A stretch of DNA of 64,000 nucleotides from a virus. Below are positions 8,075-17,522 of this stretch, piece after piece. Both the position numbers and the translations under genes were made by a program. How positions within the stretch are numbered: position 1 is the first letter of the stretch; each line of letters begins with the position of its first letter. The stretch is taken from the IMG/VR virus record IMGVR_UViG_3300008450_000030, positions 1-64,000 of that record; one strand, 5' to 3'. Under the pieces are notes generated by a model. That model was not told the origin of the DNA, did not search any database, and worked only from the letters and a program-made list of their open reading frames with translations.

Positions 8075-8614
8075 TTACTCTACCGTAAAGGAGTCAGCGA
8101 ACTTCTTAGCTTGTGCCTTTGCCTTCTCCAACTTAGCTTCCAATTGCGTAATTGAAGCATCCAACTCGGCTTGCCGGATTTGGGCTTGAACTACACTAGA
8201 GTCATGCCGCTTCTGGTTCGCCTCAATCTTCGCGGCGATATCAGCCTGTGCAGCAGCAAACGCTGCCTGAGCTTTGGTTGACTCTGTTTCAACAGCAGTC
8301 AAGATGTCCGCAATCTTCGCGCTAGCTTGTTGTTGAGCTTCAGCAATCGCTTGAACAGACTCAGCTTTAGCCTGAGTAGCCGCTGCAATGCTAGCGACAA
8401 CCGCTTCCTTGTTCGTAGCAATCTCACCCTTGAGGTCTTCCACCGTCTTTTGGAGATCGGCTACTTCCTTAGTTAGAGCATCTTTATGGTTAGTAGCGTT
8501 TGCAAGTACGGAAAATACTTCATCCGCGCCATTTAGCGCCGTGACCATAGGAGCAAAGAAGCTAATAGCTTGCGTCAATGTAGCCGCTGCTTTACTAACA
8601 TCGTTCTTGTTCAT
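8075..8614 (-). CDS. Coiled-coil protein
   Basis: 179 residues, almost entirely helical with heptad-like Ala/Gln/Glu/Lys patterning from about residue 45 to 175 (for example TKEVADLQKTVEDLKGEIA). It lies between two small beta proteins in the late operon. A trimeric fibre shaft or virion-assembly role would fit, but the sequence does not decide this. Confidence 0.6.
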   Translation of the reverse strand: MNKNDVSKAAATLTQAISFFAPMVTALNGADEVFSVLANATNHKDALTKEVADLQKTVEDLKGEIATNKEAVVASIAAATQAKAESVQAIAEAQQQASAKIADILTAVETESTKAQAAFAAAQADIAAKIEANQKRHDSSVVQAQIRQAELDASITQLEAKLEKAKAQAKKFADSFTVE

Positions 8615-8615
8615 G

Positions 8616-8948
8616 TTAATACCCCGCCTGAATGACTGTAAGCGTTGCTGAACCAGAAGTCCATGCTGTGATCTCCAACCTGACGGCGGTTACTGGGTAC
8701 GTAAGATTGCCCGTCTTGTTAGCTGTTTGCGCCACCAGAGCCGTCAGATCAGTATACCAAGTAGCAGTGCTAGGGTTAAAATCCGAAGCATACACATTAT
8801 CAAATGTGTAGGTGACAGAATATGTCAACCCAGCGCCCGAGGAAATCTTTACGCCCATACCCACATTAAACGGGTCGGCGTAATTATTCAGGGGGATCGG
8901 AGGGGATACGCTGATAGCGGATAGCGTAACTCGTACTGGCCTTGCCAT
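8616..8948 (-). CDS. Small virion structural protein
   Basis: 110 residues with beta-strand patterning and a segment PIPLNNYADPFNVGMGVKIS. It starts 43 bases after the gene at 8992-9480 and is followed one base later by the coiled-coil gene. It resembles small phage decoration or tail proteins in composition only. Confidence 0.5.
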   Translation of the reverse strand: MARPVRVTLSAISVSPPIPLNNYADPFNVGMGVKISSGAGLTYSVTYTFDNVYASDFNPSTATWYTDLTALVAQTANKTGNLTYPVTAVRLEITAWTSGSATLTVIQAGY

Positions 8949-8991
8949 AATTTATCTCCTATGAAATGGGGGCCGAAGCCCCCGAGACTAA

Positions 8992-9480
8992 TTAGGCAGT
9001 AAAGGCGGTTGGAGCAATCGCACCGTCAGGGTTACGCACGATATACGCGATGGAGAACACTCCAGCGCCCGTACCACCACCGCCGTTGGTTTGCGTAAAC
9101 GAGACAATTGCGTCAGTCGAACCAACATTGGCGACGAGGCCGGGGTTAGTCGTACCGAGAGCAAGCGCAGCAACACCAGTAGCGCCCGCAGCAGGGGAGG
9201 CAACCGTGATTGCCGCCGTGATAGCCGTACCGTTCACGAAGATCGTGAGCGTTGGGTTCGTGGTGGTGTACGCGGTAGTAATCAGAAACTGGACGTTCTG
9301 AATGGCTGCTCCAGCGGGGAGAACAGCCAGAACGGTATTAGCCGTGGTGTCAGCGTAAGCGACAGTTTTGAACTGCACAGAGGGGCAAGCACCGATATTG
9401 CGGATCGTGCCAGCGGTAGTGCCAGTCGTGTCCTTAACAGTGCCGAGCAGCCAAGGGCCAAGGTGAGTTGCGAATCCCAT
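8992..9480 (-). CDS. Virion structural protein, decoration-like
   Basis: 162 residues, Ala/Thr/Gly-rich. The N-terminus MGFATHLGPWLLGTVKDTTG precedes a beta domain with PTLTIFVNGTAIT and a Gly-rich loop. It is the first gene downstream of the capsid terminator, with a 167-base gap to the major capsid gene, so it may have its own transcript. A head-decoration role is possible. Confidence 0.5.
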   Translation of the reverse strand: MGFATHLGPWLLGTVKDTTGTTAGTIRNIGACPSVQFKTVAYADTTANTVLAVLPAGAAIQNVQFLITTAYTTTNPTLTIFVNGTAITAAITVASPAAGATGVAALALGTTNPGLVANVGSTDAIVSFTQTNGGGGTGAGVFSIAYIVRNPDGAIAPTAFTA

Positions 9481-9574
9481 GATATATCCTCATTTGCGGC
9501 TTGCTGTCTTGAGGGAAGTCTGCCAAGTCAGTCAACAAGCCAAGTAGTCTTGGTACTACGGTTGTACCACACCC

Positions 9575-9612
9575 AAACAAAAAAGAAAAGGGGTAGGCTT
9601 GTGACCTACCCC
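9575..9612 (-). terminator. Rho-independent terminator after the major capsid gene
   Basis: Read on the minus strand, an 8-bp stem GGGGTAGG/CCTACCCC (9590-9597 with 9605-9612) encloses a 7-base loop and is followed by a T-rich tract at 9589-9575 with only two interruptions. It lies 36 bases past the stop of the capsid gene, as expected for tuning capsid transcript levels. Confidence 0.85.
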
Positions 9613-9647
9613 CAATCCAGCCGGGAACCCCCAACCCTATCTAACTA

Positions 9648-10559
9648 TCAGGTCGAACCTGACGATCCCCACATACCCAGAGGATCAGACCAGCCGAACG
9701 AATAACGCTCGCGGGACTTGTAGCGGACATTGCCCGTGTCGAAGTCACCGTCCATGCTGTTAGACAGCGGGGTGCGAACGAAATGCTTCATGCCGTTAGG
9801 AACGTCCGTGGTCAGGAACCAAGCGTTGTTGTCGGTCAAGAAGTTGTTAATGGTATAGCCTTCTGGGACTGAACCATTGTTCTTCAGAGCGTTGATATCG
9901 TTATCGGTAGTACCAACACGGAGGCTGGTTTCCAACAGACGGGTAGCAACGAACTGCAGAGCAGGAGGAACAATCATCTTCTTGGGCTTAGCAGCGATCA
10001 GCAGACCACGCTCATCCGTCCAAGCAGCGATCTGAATAACGGCGGCTTCAAGCGAAGTCTCGTTCAGGTCAGCTTGGGTAGTAGGCGTGTTGCTGTTCGT
10101 ACCACCAGACACCAGAGGGTGAGCCGCGCTGAACAGAGCCACGCCATCGCCACCGAGGTAGCCATTGGAGAAACCGTTGTTCAGAACTGCAGCAGCCTTA
10201 ACCTGCTTGGTGTAGGCCATAGCCCGTGCCAAAGACTTCGTGTAACGAGCCGAAAGGCTGTCATACAGATTGTCTTCAACAGCTTCTTCGGTAATCGAGA
10301 AGCCCAGAGCGATAGTCTCGTGGTTGTATCGAGTCGTCCAAGCTTCCTGCGCATTGTCGTAGGAAATGGCAGAGCCTTCGTTCTTGACTGGAGCAGCCGA
10401 GAAGCCAGACAGCTTGGTTTCTTCTTCAAAGGAACGCTCAGAGGTTTCAGTCTCGTAGATTTCCTTGTGTTGCTCGCCGTAGCGAGAATACTCCATACCA
10501 AACAAGGCGTTGAGGCCGGGGAGGAGTTCTTTAAGTAGTTGTGCGCGTGAAATAGCCAT
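9648..10559 (-). CDS. Major capsid protein (Mu gpT-like family)
   Basis: 303 residues. The N-terminal MAISRAQLLKELLPGLNALF, the central LGFSITEEAVEDNLYDSLS, the glycine/histidine loop GVALFSAAHPLVSGG and RYSFGWSDPLG near the C-terminus match the Mu-like major head subunit group in length and order. It follows scaffold and a second head protein, and a strong terminator lies directly downstream. It should assemble the HK97-fold procapsid shell around the scaffold. Confidence 0.85.
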   Translation of the reverse strand: MAISRAQLLKELLPGLNALFGMEYSRYGEQHKEIYETETSERSFEEETKLSGFSAAPVKNEGSAISYDNAQEAWTTRYNHETIALGFSITEEAVEDNLYDSLSARYTKSLARAMAYTKQVKAAAVLNNGFSNGYLGGDGVALFSAAHPLVSGGTNSNTPTTQADLNETSLEAAVIQIAAWTDERGLLIAAKPKKMIVPPALQFVATRLLETSLRVGTTDNDINALKNNGSVPEGYTINNFLTDNNAWFLTTDVPNGMKHFVRTPLSNSMDGDFDTGNVRYKSRERYSFGWSDPLGMWGSSGST

Positions 10560-10572
10560 TTTGTATTACTCC

Positions 10573-11418
10573 TTAGACAGCAGCAGCCGTGTAGTACGAA
10601 TGACTAGCGAAGTTAATCTTCACCAACATTTCGGGAATCTGCGTGAACAGAATCGTAGAGCTAGCGGGGATAACCGTTGCGCTGTTGCCCAAAGAGCTAG
10701 TTGCCACGTTGATAGTGACAGACGTAGCGCCAGCGGCGGCTGCGACGGAAACGAACGAACCCGTACGGACGATCTGACCGTTAGGCGTAGCACCACCGAA
10801 GATGTACGAGACATCAGTACCGACAGGGATTGCCGAAGGCAGTGCGCTGCAAGTGATAGTCGTAGAAGACGAAGAACCCGTTGCGGCAATCGAAACAGCC
10901 GTATCAGGAACAACACCAACCACACGTACTGGGAACGCTGCGGTAGTCAGGGTAGCAGAGTACAGCAAGGCATTTGCCGAGTTGCCCGTGTTGACGTTAC
11001 CCGTATTGTCGATCATGGAATAGTTCTGACCGAGCATAGCGTAGTTGCCAGAAGCCATCACCGTGGTTGCTGAGCAAACAGCAGCCTTGAAGACCGTATC
11101 AGGATCATCACAGACGATTGCAGTACCGCCAGCAGCCGTACCAGCGGGCCAAGACTGTGAGTACACAGTTTGCTTGGTGCTTGGGTTGGTGTAGTAGCAA
11201 CCGAGGAAGATACCAACCATTGCAGCACTTTGGCCGCTGGTGGTAACTGCGAAGCGCGACACGTTGCCACGGATGATCTTCACGAAATCGCCGTAGAAGA
11301 TGCCCGTAGTGTCGCCGTATTGGATTGGATATTCACGGGTAGAACCCGCGAACACTTGACCACCAATCAGATTGATTGGCTTTAGGCCATATGGTTTATC
11401 AATAGTGGGATATGCCAT
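10573..11418 (-). CDS. Second head protein next to the major capsid protein
   Basis: 281 residues. The N-terminus MAYPTIDKPYGLKPINLIGG leads into a beta-rich body with many Ser/Thr/Ala runs. It sits 13 bases upstream of the major capsid gene. A head-decoration or minor capsid protein is the likely role; a second HK97-fold shell protein cannot be excluded. No catalytic motif is seen. Confidence 0.6.
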   Translation of the reverse strand: MAYPTIDKPYGLKPINLIGGQVFAGSTREYPIQYGDTTGIFYGDFVKIIRGNVSRFAVTTSGQSAAMVGIFLGCYYTNPSTKQTVYSQSWPAGTAAGGTAIVCDDPDTVFKAAVCSATTVMASGNYAMLGQNYSMIDNTGNVNTGNSANALLYSATLTTAAFPVRVVGVVPDTAVSIAATGSSSSTTITCSALPSAIPVGTDVSYIFGGATPNGQIVRTGSFVSVAAAAGATSVTINVATSSLGNSATVIPASSTILFTQIPEMLVKINFASHSYYTAAAV

Positions 11419-11432
11419 TTAAGACTCCTGTT

Positions 11433-11912
11433 TTAAGAACCAGAACCGAAAGTGACCTTCGACTTCTTCTCTGCGAACAGAGGCATACGAGGGTCACTAT
11501 CACGAAAGAAGTTGTTGTCTACCGATTCCATCTGAGACTTGTTCTGGTTGGAGTAGTGAGCTTCACGCTGATCCAAGAACTCTTTAGGAATACGGCAAAG
11601 CAACAGCCCACCCATTTCGATGTTTCCCTTGAAACGACCTTCTGTGGTGGCGTGCATCATCATCTCAGGATAGTCCTCTGCCTTGCAGGGTTCGTATCCT
11701 TCGCGTAACTTGGAAGAAATGTTTGATGGATCAGATACGCCAACCGTAGCAGTGCGAATCCACCTGTGTTTCCATCCCTCACGTTCGTCAGGGCTAGGAA
11801 GTGTCTCAGGAGGACGCCATGCTTGCTGGCGCTTGGTTGTAGAGCGTGACTCCAACTCGCGGTTGATGCGTGTCTGGGCCTTCTCGGAAGCAACGGTTTG
11901 ATCCATATTCAT
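11433..11912 (-). CDS. Head morphogenesis protein, unknown
   Basis: 159 residues, charged and mixed alpha/beta, with the pattern CKAEDYPEMMMHATTEGRFK and GLLLCRIPKEFLDQ. The start ATG overlaps the stop of the scaffold gene (ATGA). Its conserved place between scaffold and capsid genes argues for a function in procapsid assembly; no motif names it. Confidence 0.55.
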   Translation of the reverse strand: MNMDQTVASEKAQTRINRELESRSTTKRQQAWRPPETLPSPDEREGWKHRWIRTATVGVSDPSNISSKLREGYEPCKAEDYPEMMMHATTEGRFKGNIEMGGLLLCRIPKEFLDQREAHYSNQNKSQMESVDNNFFRDSDPRMPLFAEKKSKVTFGSGS

Positions 11913-12856
11913 TCACCTCTTTTCAGTTGAGCAACCTGTTTTGCGTATAGTTCCAAAGGAACCCCAAGTCTGCGAGCTATCGCGGCTTCGGATGCCTTCA
12001 ACTTAATACGGTTAGGCGGTGTACTGCGCGTAGCCGGAGCTACTACAGTAGATGGTTTTGTGGCACGGCGTGGGGTACTATCCTCGTCCGGTTCATCGCT
12101 CTGAGCGGTTTCAAACTGCTCAGGAAATCTCTTACGCATCGTCTTATCAATAACATCAAAGTATTCTTTGCTACCGATAAAGTCTGCACCATACTCGCGT
12201 TGCAAACGCCTGTCAAGTCCCATCGCTGCGGCGGTCATTTCTTCATCCTTACCCCACCAATCACTATTGGCCTCGACCCAGCGTTGGGTACGTGGATGCT
12301 CGATGGGTTTCGCTGCGGCGGGCTGATACTCTTTCTCTTCAACCTCGATTGGCTGCATACCAGCAGCACGCTCCAGACGGAGGGCTGCTTTGGTAATCTC
12401 AGCATTGGCTTCCGTTAGCGCGTCGGCATCGCCACTCTCGTATGCCTCTTTGTACTTCTTCTTCGCTACCTGAAGATCAGTTTCAGCCGCGCCCTTGGAC
12501 GTTTCAATATAGGCTTTGCTGCCATTAGCAAGCTGCTGTTGAAGGCGTTTGTTCTCCTCAAACACCTGTTTGGCGAAGGTTTCTGCAGCGGTGCGCTCAC
12601 GCACAGCCTCTTCCTTGGCCCTACGCTCATCGTGATAGCCACGAGTGAATTTCTTGATCCTTGCCTGTACTTTCTCGTCGTACGTAGCAAGTTCTTCCTC
12701 CGTAGGGTCCTCAACGGGCTCCTTCATTGGCTTGCGATTGCGGTCCCCCGTGGGGGTGTCATCCTCAATCTCTACCTCAAACTTGTCGTCTTCGACAACA
12801 GCCTTAGCCGCTTTCTTCTCTTCGATCTCGTCGGGAAACTCAAAGTCGTCGTTCAT
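11909..12856 (-). CDS. Scaffolding protein
   Basis: 315 residues, strongly acidic at the N-terminus (DDFEFPDEIEEKK), predicted coiled coil through about residues 70-180, and a basic C-terminal tail (RIKLKASEAAIARRLG then LKRGE). Acidic-helical-basic architecture directly upstream of the capsid gene is typical of scaffolds, whose C-terminus binds the shell. No protease gene was recognised nearby. Confidence 0.7.
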   Translation of the reverse strand: MNDDFEFPDEIEEKKAAKAVVEDDKFEVEIEDDTPTGDRNRKPMKEPVEDPTEEELATYDEKVQARIKKFTRGYHDERRAKEEAVRERTAAETFAKQVFEENKRLQQQLANGSKAYIETSKGAAETDLQVAKKKYKEAYESGDADALTEANAEITKAALRLERAAGMQPIEVEEKEYQPAAAKPIEHPRTQRWVEANSDWWGKDEEMTAAAMGLDRRLQREYGADFIGSKEYFDVIDKTMRKRFPEQFETAQSDEPDEDSTPRRATKPSTVVAPATRSTPPNRIKLKASEAAIARRLGVPLELYAKQVAQLKRGE

Positions 12857-12865
12857 GTTTGCTCC

Positions 12866-13285
12866 TTAACTAGCACGTGTAATGCCACGGGGGTCTTCAA
12901 CTACCGCCTCAACTGAGTCGTCGTTGATGATGCGGAATTCACGGTTTTGAATCTTCAAGCGTGTACCGGAATTAGGGCGGCAGATGATGAAATCGCCTTC
13001 CTTGCAAGATGGACCACTAGGGAACCGAGTCTTGTCCTTGTACGCATCTGGGCCAACCTTGACCACGAACAGTACTGGGGTCAGCATCTCTTCGTAGTAC
13101 ATGGTCTTAGCATCTTTGACGATGCCAACTTCGCTGTTCTGATACTCCTCTATAGCGTCGGGAACAACGCACAGGAGGTGAAACGTCTTGGGGTCTGGCA
13201 ACTGCTTGGCCTTCTGCTCGGTATCCTTGTTGAGGATTCCAGACAAATCTACGGCAGCGTTTTGGAACTTGAAGAGATCATTCAT
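12866..13285 (-). CDS. GroES-like cochaperonin
   Basis: 139 residues. From residue 38 the pattern LLCVVPDAIEEYQNSEVGIV, then LFVVKVGPDAYKD, then CKEGDFIICRPNSGTRLKI and REFRIINDDSVEAVVEDP follows the GroES beta-barrel order (V-P near the start, V-x-V-G-P in the middle, GD-x-V, and a C-terminal D-D-S-x-V). Phage versions replace host GroES in folding of the capsid protein by GroEL, as in T4 gp31. A mobile loop would lie near residues 50-70. It overlaps the next gene by eight bases. Confidence 0.65.
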   Translation of the reverse strand: MNDLFKFQNAAVDLSGILNKDTEQKAKQLPDPKTFHLLCVVPDAIEEYQNSEVGIVKDAKTMYYEEMLTPVLFVVKVGPDAYKDKTRFPSGPSCKEGDFIICRPNSGTRLKIQNREFRIINDDSVEAVVEDPRGITRAS

Positions 13286-13475
13286 CGGCGTATTCTGCTT
13301 TCTGCACTAGGTCGTTGATTGTGTTTTCTGCGAGGCTTAGACCAAGGATCACCCCGCAGACATGACGATACTCATCATGGCTGGACGCTCTACCGGAGGA
13401 GATGAACGTGATTCGCTCATCACGAAGCTTGTGCATCTCCTTAACCGCTATCGCTAATACTTTGTACCCATCCAA
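13278..13475 (-). CDS. Small conserved head-operon protein
   Basis: 65 residues, helical, with the stretch HDEYRHVCGVILGLSLAEN. It lies directly between portal and GroES-like genes with an eight-base overlap to the latter. Small proteins of this size and pattern are common next to portals in podovirus-like genomes. Function unknown. Confidence 0.6.
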   Translation of the reverse strand: MDGYKVLAIAVKEMHKLRDERITFISSGRASSHDEYRHVCGVILGLSLAENTINDLVQKAEYADE

Positions 13476-15989
13476 TTAACGCTCCTTCGAGAAGGGATTG
13501 CTGGGCTGGTTTCGTTGCGCTGCCCGTTGCGCTGCGTTCTGAGACATCTGAGCTTTGTGCTTGGCAATGTCTACGCCAACTTTGGCACTATCAAGTTCAA
13601 TCTGACGATCCAGTTTGTCCCGTGCAGCGGCTGCAGTAGCACCAACCTGCATAGCCGCGATCTCTTTCTGTGACTCAATGCGCTCACGCTCGATCTCAAT
13701 CTGGTCAGCTTTGGCTGCAGCGTCGATCTGCTGCTTCTGTTGCTTGAGTTCCAACTCCTTCATCTTCAGTTGGAGTTCTTGCTGCTGCATCTGCACGATT
13801 GGGTCTTGTGCTTGTTGCTGTGCTTTTTGCTGCTGAGACTCTTGCTGGTTCTGCTGGAGAAGCTGCTCCGCAGCTTGCATAGTCATCATGGCAAGTTGCT
13901 CGGCCATCTCGGGAGGCATGTTCTTGGTCTGGTCCTCAGTTGGCAGTGGCATACCCATAATCTGCTCGATGCGCCTACGGTATGCGAACGCAATGTGCTC
14001 GTTAATGTGGTCCATAAGCGCACCAGCGATAAGCTGCGCCTTGGGGTTGTTTGCCATCAACTGCTGAATCTGAGGGTCCTGCATCGCAGCCATATGCACT
14101 TTGATATGCGCTTCTTGGTTCTGGATAAGGAACGCCTTGACGGACTTGCCAGTCAGCAGGTTCTGGTTCTCCTGCACTGGGTCAGTAGGTACTTGATCTT
14201 CCTCTACAGGGACCAGCTTCGCCGCATCCTTGACCCCAAGGACCTCAATCATGCTGCGGTGCAGCAAAGGCAAGTTGTAGAGTTGCGGTGCGCTCTGGGC
14301 CAACTGGAACACGGCTTGGTAGGTCACGATCTTCTGTGCCATCGTCGCTGCGTTCGGGTCCGACACAGGGATAACGTCCACCATGTCGTAGTCGGCTTTC
14401 TTAACCTGACGGTTACCTTCTACTGGGTCGTAGTCATACTCCTCGGGCGTATAGTCAGCAATGATGACCTTCAGGAGCTTGAACTCCTGCTTCATGGCGT
14501 AGTGCATCCGTGACTGCACAGCCGTCATCACCTTGAGGGTTCGCTCCAGAATCGCCAGCGTTGTCCCTACTGGGGCATTGCTAGACATATCCGATACCTT
14601 CATGTCTCCCGCAGATGCAAACGCACGCCCTTCCTGCACGATTCTGTCGAACAGGGTGTAGAGAACTTGGCTTGGTTCTTTGTACGGCAGCGGTAGAATG
14701 TTGTCTCGGATGCTTCCTGAAGGCACATCTACGTCTCGGAATTCTCCGGGAGCGATTGGGGTATCGTCACCCTTGATCCGCAAGCCCCGTGACTTCAAGC
14801 CACCGGGGAGGTTAGACAGCGTACCTGCATCCACCAACTGACGAATCAGCATGGTGGCGCTCTTGGCGTAGCCACCGATGAGGTGGATCAGACCGTACCC
14901 GTAGAAGCCGAAGCCGGGGATGTATTGGTAGTGGACGAAGTGCTGGCGCTTGGTGTGGAGTTCATCCCCCTCGTACCAATTTCTACGAATGGCTAGGATT
15001 TCTCCTGTGCTTTTTTCTACTGTGACTACGTAAGGAAGGGCAATCCCAGTCTCCTTCCCCTTCTTGTCCGTATGCTCAAACCCCGGCAGGTCCAAGTCAA
15101 CGTGCATCTCCAAGATGCGGAACCGATCATCGTTCAGGGCAGTCATGCCCATCTCTTCGGCTTTCTGCTTCTCGATGTCGTCAAGCTCGTGGGTGGGCTC
15201 ACCCAACTCCACATCGCAATAGAACCCAGCTTCCTGCAGCTTGAGAATCTCGTTCTTGGTCTTGCGCATCACGTGCGTGACCCGCTCGGCGGTTTCCAAA
15301 GACGATGCTCCGTACGGAACCACGATGTCCTCAGCAGGGATAAACATCGCCGTCTGACGCCCCTTGCTTGGGTCGTAGTACACCTTCTTGAAGGCAGAGC
15401 CAGCCAGAGGCAGGTTCCACAGCAACTTCTCATGCTCTGGGCGGTACTCGCTCATCACCTCAGTAAGCTGGTAGTTCATGTCCTCGCGCACACGGGAGGC
15501 TGCTTCTTCCCGCTTACGGTCAATAGCACCGACGATCAGGGTCTTGACTGGCCCCGCTGCGGGGAAAGTCTCCATCATGGACTCGGACTGGAACCGCACT
15601 ACTGACTCTGTGAGCATGGGGTGGAACACTCCACAAGCTCCGTTCCACGGTTCAGTGCGCTCTTCGTACTTCAGCCCAAGCAACTTCAGCCCGTCTACAT
15701 AGGTAGAAATCCAGTCCTTGCGGTCACCGATGTCTTTGGTGAAGTCATCAATCAGGTCCCCACCCAGCAGCTTCAGGGCTGAGTCGTCCATGTAATCAGC
15801 GAGGTTCGCATCGAACGTATCAGCGGTTTCCTTCTCGGGCATGAGGTCAATCTCAAGGTCACCGATGCCGATGCTCACAGCTTCAGGGTCTTCGATCTCA
15901 ATTTCTATCTCTGGAGCTTGATTCTCCATGTCCAGTTCATCCAACCCCATAGGGGCTGCGTACAACCCTTTGTCCATATTGCCAGCCAT
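13476..15989 (-). CDS. Portal protein
   Basis: 837 residues, the length class of the P22/SU10-type large portals. An acidic N-terminal 60 residues precede the portal core (YEERTEPWNGACGVFHPML; LPLAGSAFKKVYYDP), and the C-terminal 150 residues are a Gln/Met-rich coiled coil with many QQQ and KMKELELKQQK-type heptads, matching the barrel of long portals. It should form the dodecameric ring through which DNA is packaged and ejected. It follows terminase with a 9-base gap. Confidence 0.85.
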   Translation of the reverse strand: MAGNMDKGLYAAPMGLDELDMENQAPEIEIEIEDPEAVSIGIGDLEIDLMPEKETADTFDANLADYMDDSALKLLGGDLIDDFTKDIGDRKDWISTYVDGLKLLGLKYEERTEPWNGACGVFHPMLTESVVRFQSESMMETFPAAGPVKTLIVGAIDRKREEAASRVREDMNYQLTEVMSEYRPEHEKLLWNLPLAGSAFKKVYYDPSKGRQTAMFIPAEDIVVPYGASSLETAERVTHVMRKTKNEILKLQEAGFYCDVELGEPTHELDDIEKQKAEEMGMTALNDDRFRILEMHVDLDLPGFEHTDKKGKETGIALPYVVTVEKSTGEILAIRRNWYEGDELHTKRQHFVHYQYIPGFGFYGYGLIHLIGGYAKSATMLIRQLVDAGTLSNLPGGLKSRGLRIKGDDTPIAPGEFRDVDVPSGSIRDNILPLPYKEPSQVLYTLFDRIVQEGRAFASAGDMKVSDMSSNAPVGTTLAILERTLKVMTAVQSRMHYAMKQEFKLLKVIIADYTPEEYDYDPVEGNRQVKKADYDMVDVIPVSDPNAATMAQKIVTYQAVFQLAQSAPQLYNLPLLHRSMIEVLGVKDAAKLVPVEEDQVPTDPVQENQNLLTGKSVKAFLIQNQEAHIKVHMAAMQDPQIQQLMANNPKAQLIAGALMDHINEHIAFAYRRRIEQIMGMPLPTEDQTKNMPPEMAEQLAMMTMQAAEQLLQQNQQESQQQKAQQQAQDPIVQMQQQELQLKMKELELKQQKQQIDAAAKADQIEIERERIESQKEIAAMQVGATAAAARDKLDRQIELDSAKVGVDIAKHKAQMSQNAAQRAAQRNQPSNPFSKER

Positions 15990-15998
15990 TTTGTGTCC

Positions 15999-17522
15999 TT
16001 AAACTGTGTAGTACCGCTCTTTGCGGGAGCTTTTGAACCATTGAACTTCTTCGGGCTCGTCTGTAGGCAGACGGAGGAAACCCCCCTGCCTGAACCGCAT
16101 CAGGGCTAGAGTCGTTGCGTCCACCAAGTCATCGTGCTCGCCTGAGGGAAACTCAGCGACTTCATCCACTAACTCCTCAGCCCAGCGAGTTTGAGGGACC
16201 CACACTTTCCCAGAGGCGATTATGTCCGAGACTGCGTTCAAACGGGCGATCTTGTCCTGACCCTTGGATGGCGTGTATTCCTGTACTGGTATGCCCATCG
16301 CCCGTAGGTCGTAGATCAGCGGAGCCCCCGATGCCTTCTTCTCGATCAGCACACCGTCAGGCTCGTACTTGTTGTACTCCTTGAGCACATCTTTCTTCAG
16401 GTCTGGGTACTCAACTCGCTTCTTGTATGTGTTGAGCAAGATGATGTTCGGCCTGTTGCCATCTTTCAGATGGTTAAATATCCCCCACGTAGTACCTGCG
16501 GAATAGTCGGCGCGGTTGTTTTTCTCGAACGCCGTGTCCCAAGTCTGGAGAATATAGTCGCATTTAGGTGGGTCGTCCTCCTCCCACCACTGCCACCAAT
16601 CTCGCTTGACAATAGCACTCTCATTACCAACAGGGTTCTGCTGATACTGTGCTTGCCACTTCGCGTTGGGTAGTTCTTCCTTGAGGGCCTCTAGCTCCTC
16701 AATACCCCAGAACTGAGGCCACAGTGGGTTACCACTCGGCAGAATCGCCGGGAATTCAATAACCTCCCACTCTTCACCGCCCCGTTGAGCCGCACTCTTT
16801 AGTACCTGCCCAGTCAAATCCCTCTGACTCCAGCGCGTCATCACAACTACGATGGCTCCTCCCGGCTGCAGACGCTGCCGTGGTCCTGATGTGTACCACT
16901 CGTACACCTTATCGTATACGTCTGGGTTGATAGCTGCCTGTGCAGCCTCTTGTTCTGAGTGTGGGTCGTCAATAATGAGTACGTCAGCACCCTTACCCGT
17001 CACCGCGCCGCCCACACCGATAGCGAAGTAGTCACCGCCCTTGCTGGTGTTCCATCTACCAGCCGCTTTCGAGTCCACTTGAAGCGAAAGCTCGGGGAAA
17101 ATGTCCTTATACGCCTCGGAATCGACCAAATTTCGTACTTTTCGACCAAAACCGACAGCCAACTCAGCAGTGTGGGACGTTTGAATGACTTTCTTGGCAG
17201 GAAACTTGCCCAAGAACCACGCAGGGAGCAGATAAGAGGCAAATTCGCTCTTGGTATGGCGCGGAGGCATGTTGATGATGAGCCTCTTGCACGATCCAGA
17301 GGCCACTCTCTCGAACGCATCAGCCATTCTGCGGTGGTGAGCACCCGAAATGAACGAAGGCCACGCTTTCTCCACGAACTTGATGAACTTGGTCTGGCAG
17401 AGTTCTCGCTCTTTCAGCTTCTCCAGCCGAATTAGCTGCGCCTCAAGTACCCGCAAGTCCGACTCGCTCAGTTTCCCTGAGTTAATCAGAGTTTCTATGT
17501 CTGAGAGGGTTACTTCACTCAT
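15999..17522 (-). CDS. terL: Large terminase subunit
   Basis: 507 residues. Walker A-like NMPPRHTKSEF (about residues 84-94) and Walker B VLIIDDP (181-187) form the packaging ATPase, and the C-terminal RNase H-fold nuclease shows TWDTAFEKNNRADYSAGTTW, KKASGAPLIYDLRAMG and DDLVDATTLALMRF. The order and spacing are those of terminase large subunits. It overlaps the upstream gene by eight bases. Confidence 0.93.
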   Translation of the reverse strand: MSEVTLSDIETLINSGKLSESDLRVLEAQLIRLEKLKERELCQTKFIKFVEKAWPSFISGAHHRRMADAFERVASGSCKRLIINMPPRHTKSEFASYLLPAWFLGKFPAKKVIQTSHTAELAVGFGRKVRNLVDSEAYKDIFPELSLQVDSKAAGRWNTSKGGDYFAIGVGGAVTGKGADVLIIDDPHSEQEAAQAAINPDVYDKVYEWYTSGPRQRLQPGGAIVVVMTRWSQRDLTGQVLKSAAQRGGEEWEVIEFPAILPSGNPLWPQFWGIEELEALKEELPNAKWQAQYQQNPVGNESAIVKRDWWQWWEEDDPPKCDYILQTWDTAFEKNNRADYSAGTTWGIFNHLKDGNRPNIILLNTYKKRVEYPDLKKDVLKEYNKYEPDGVLIEKKASGAPLIYDLRAMGIPVQEYTPSKGQDKIARLNAVSDIIASGKVWVPQTRWAEELVDEVAEFPSGEHDDLVDATTLALMRFRQGGFLRLPTDEPEEVQWFKSSRKERYYTV

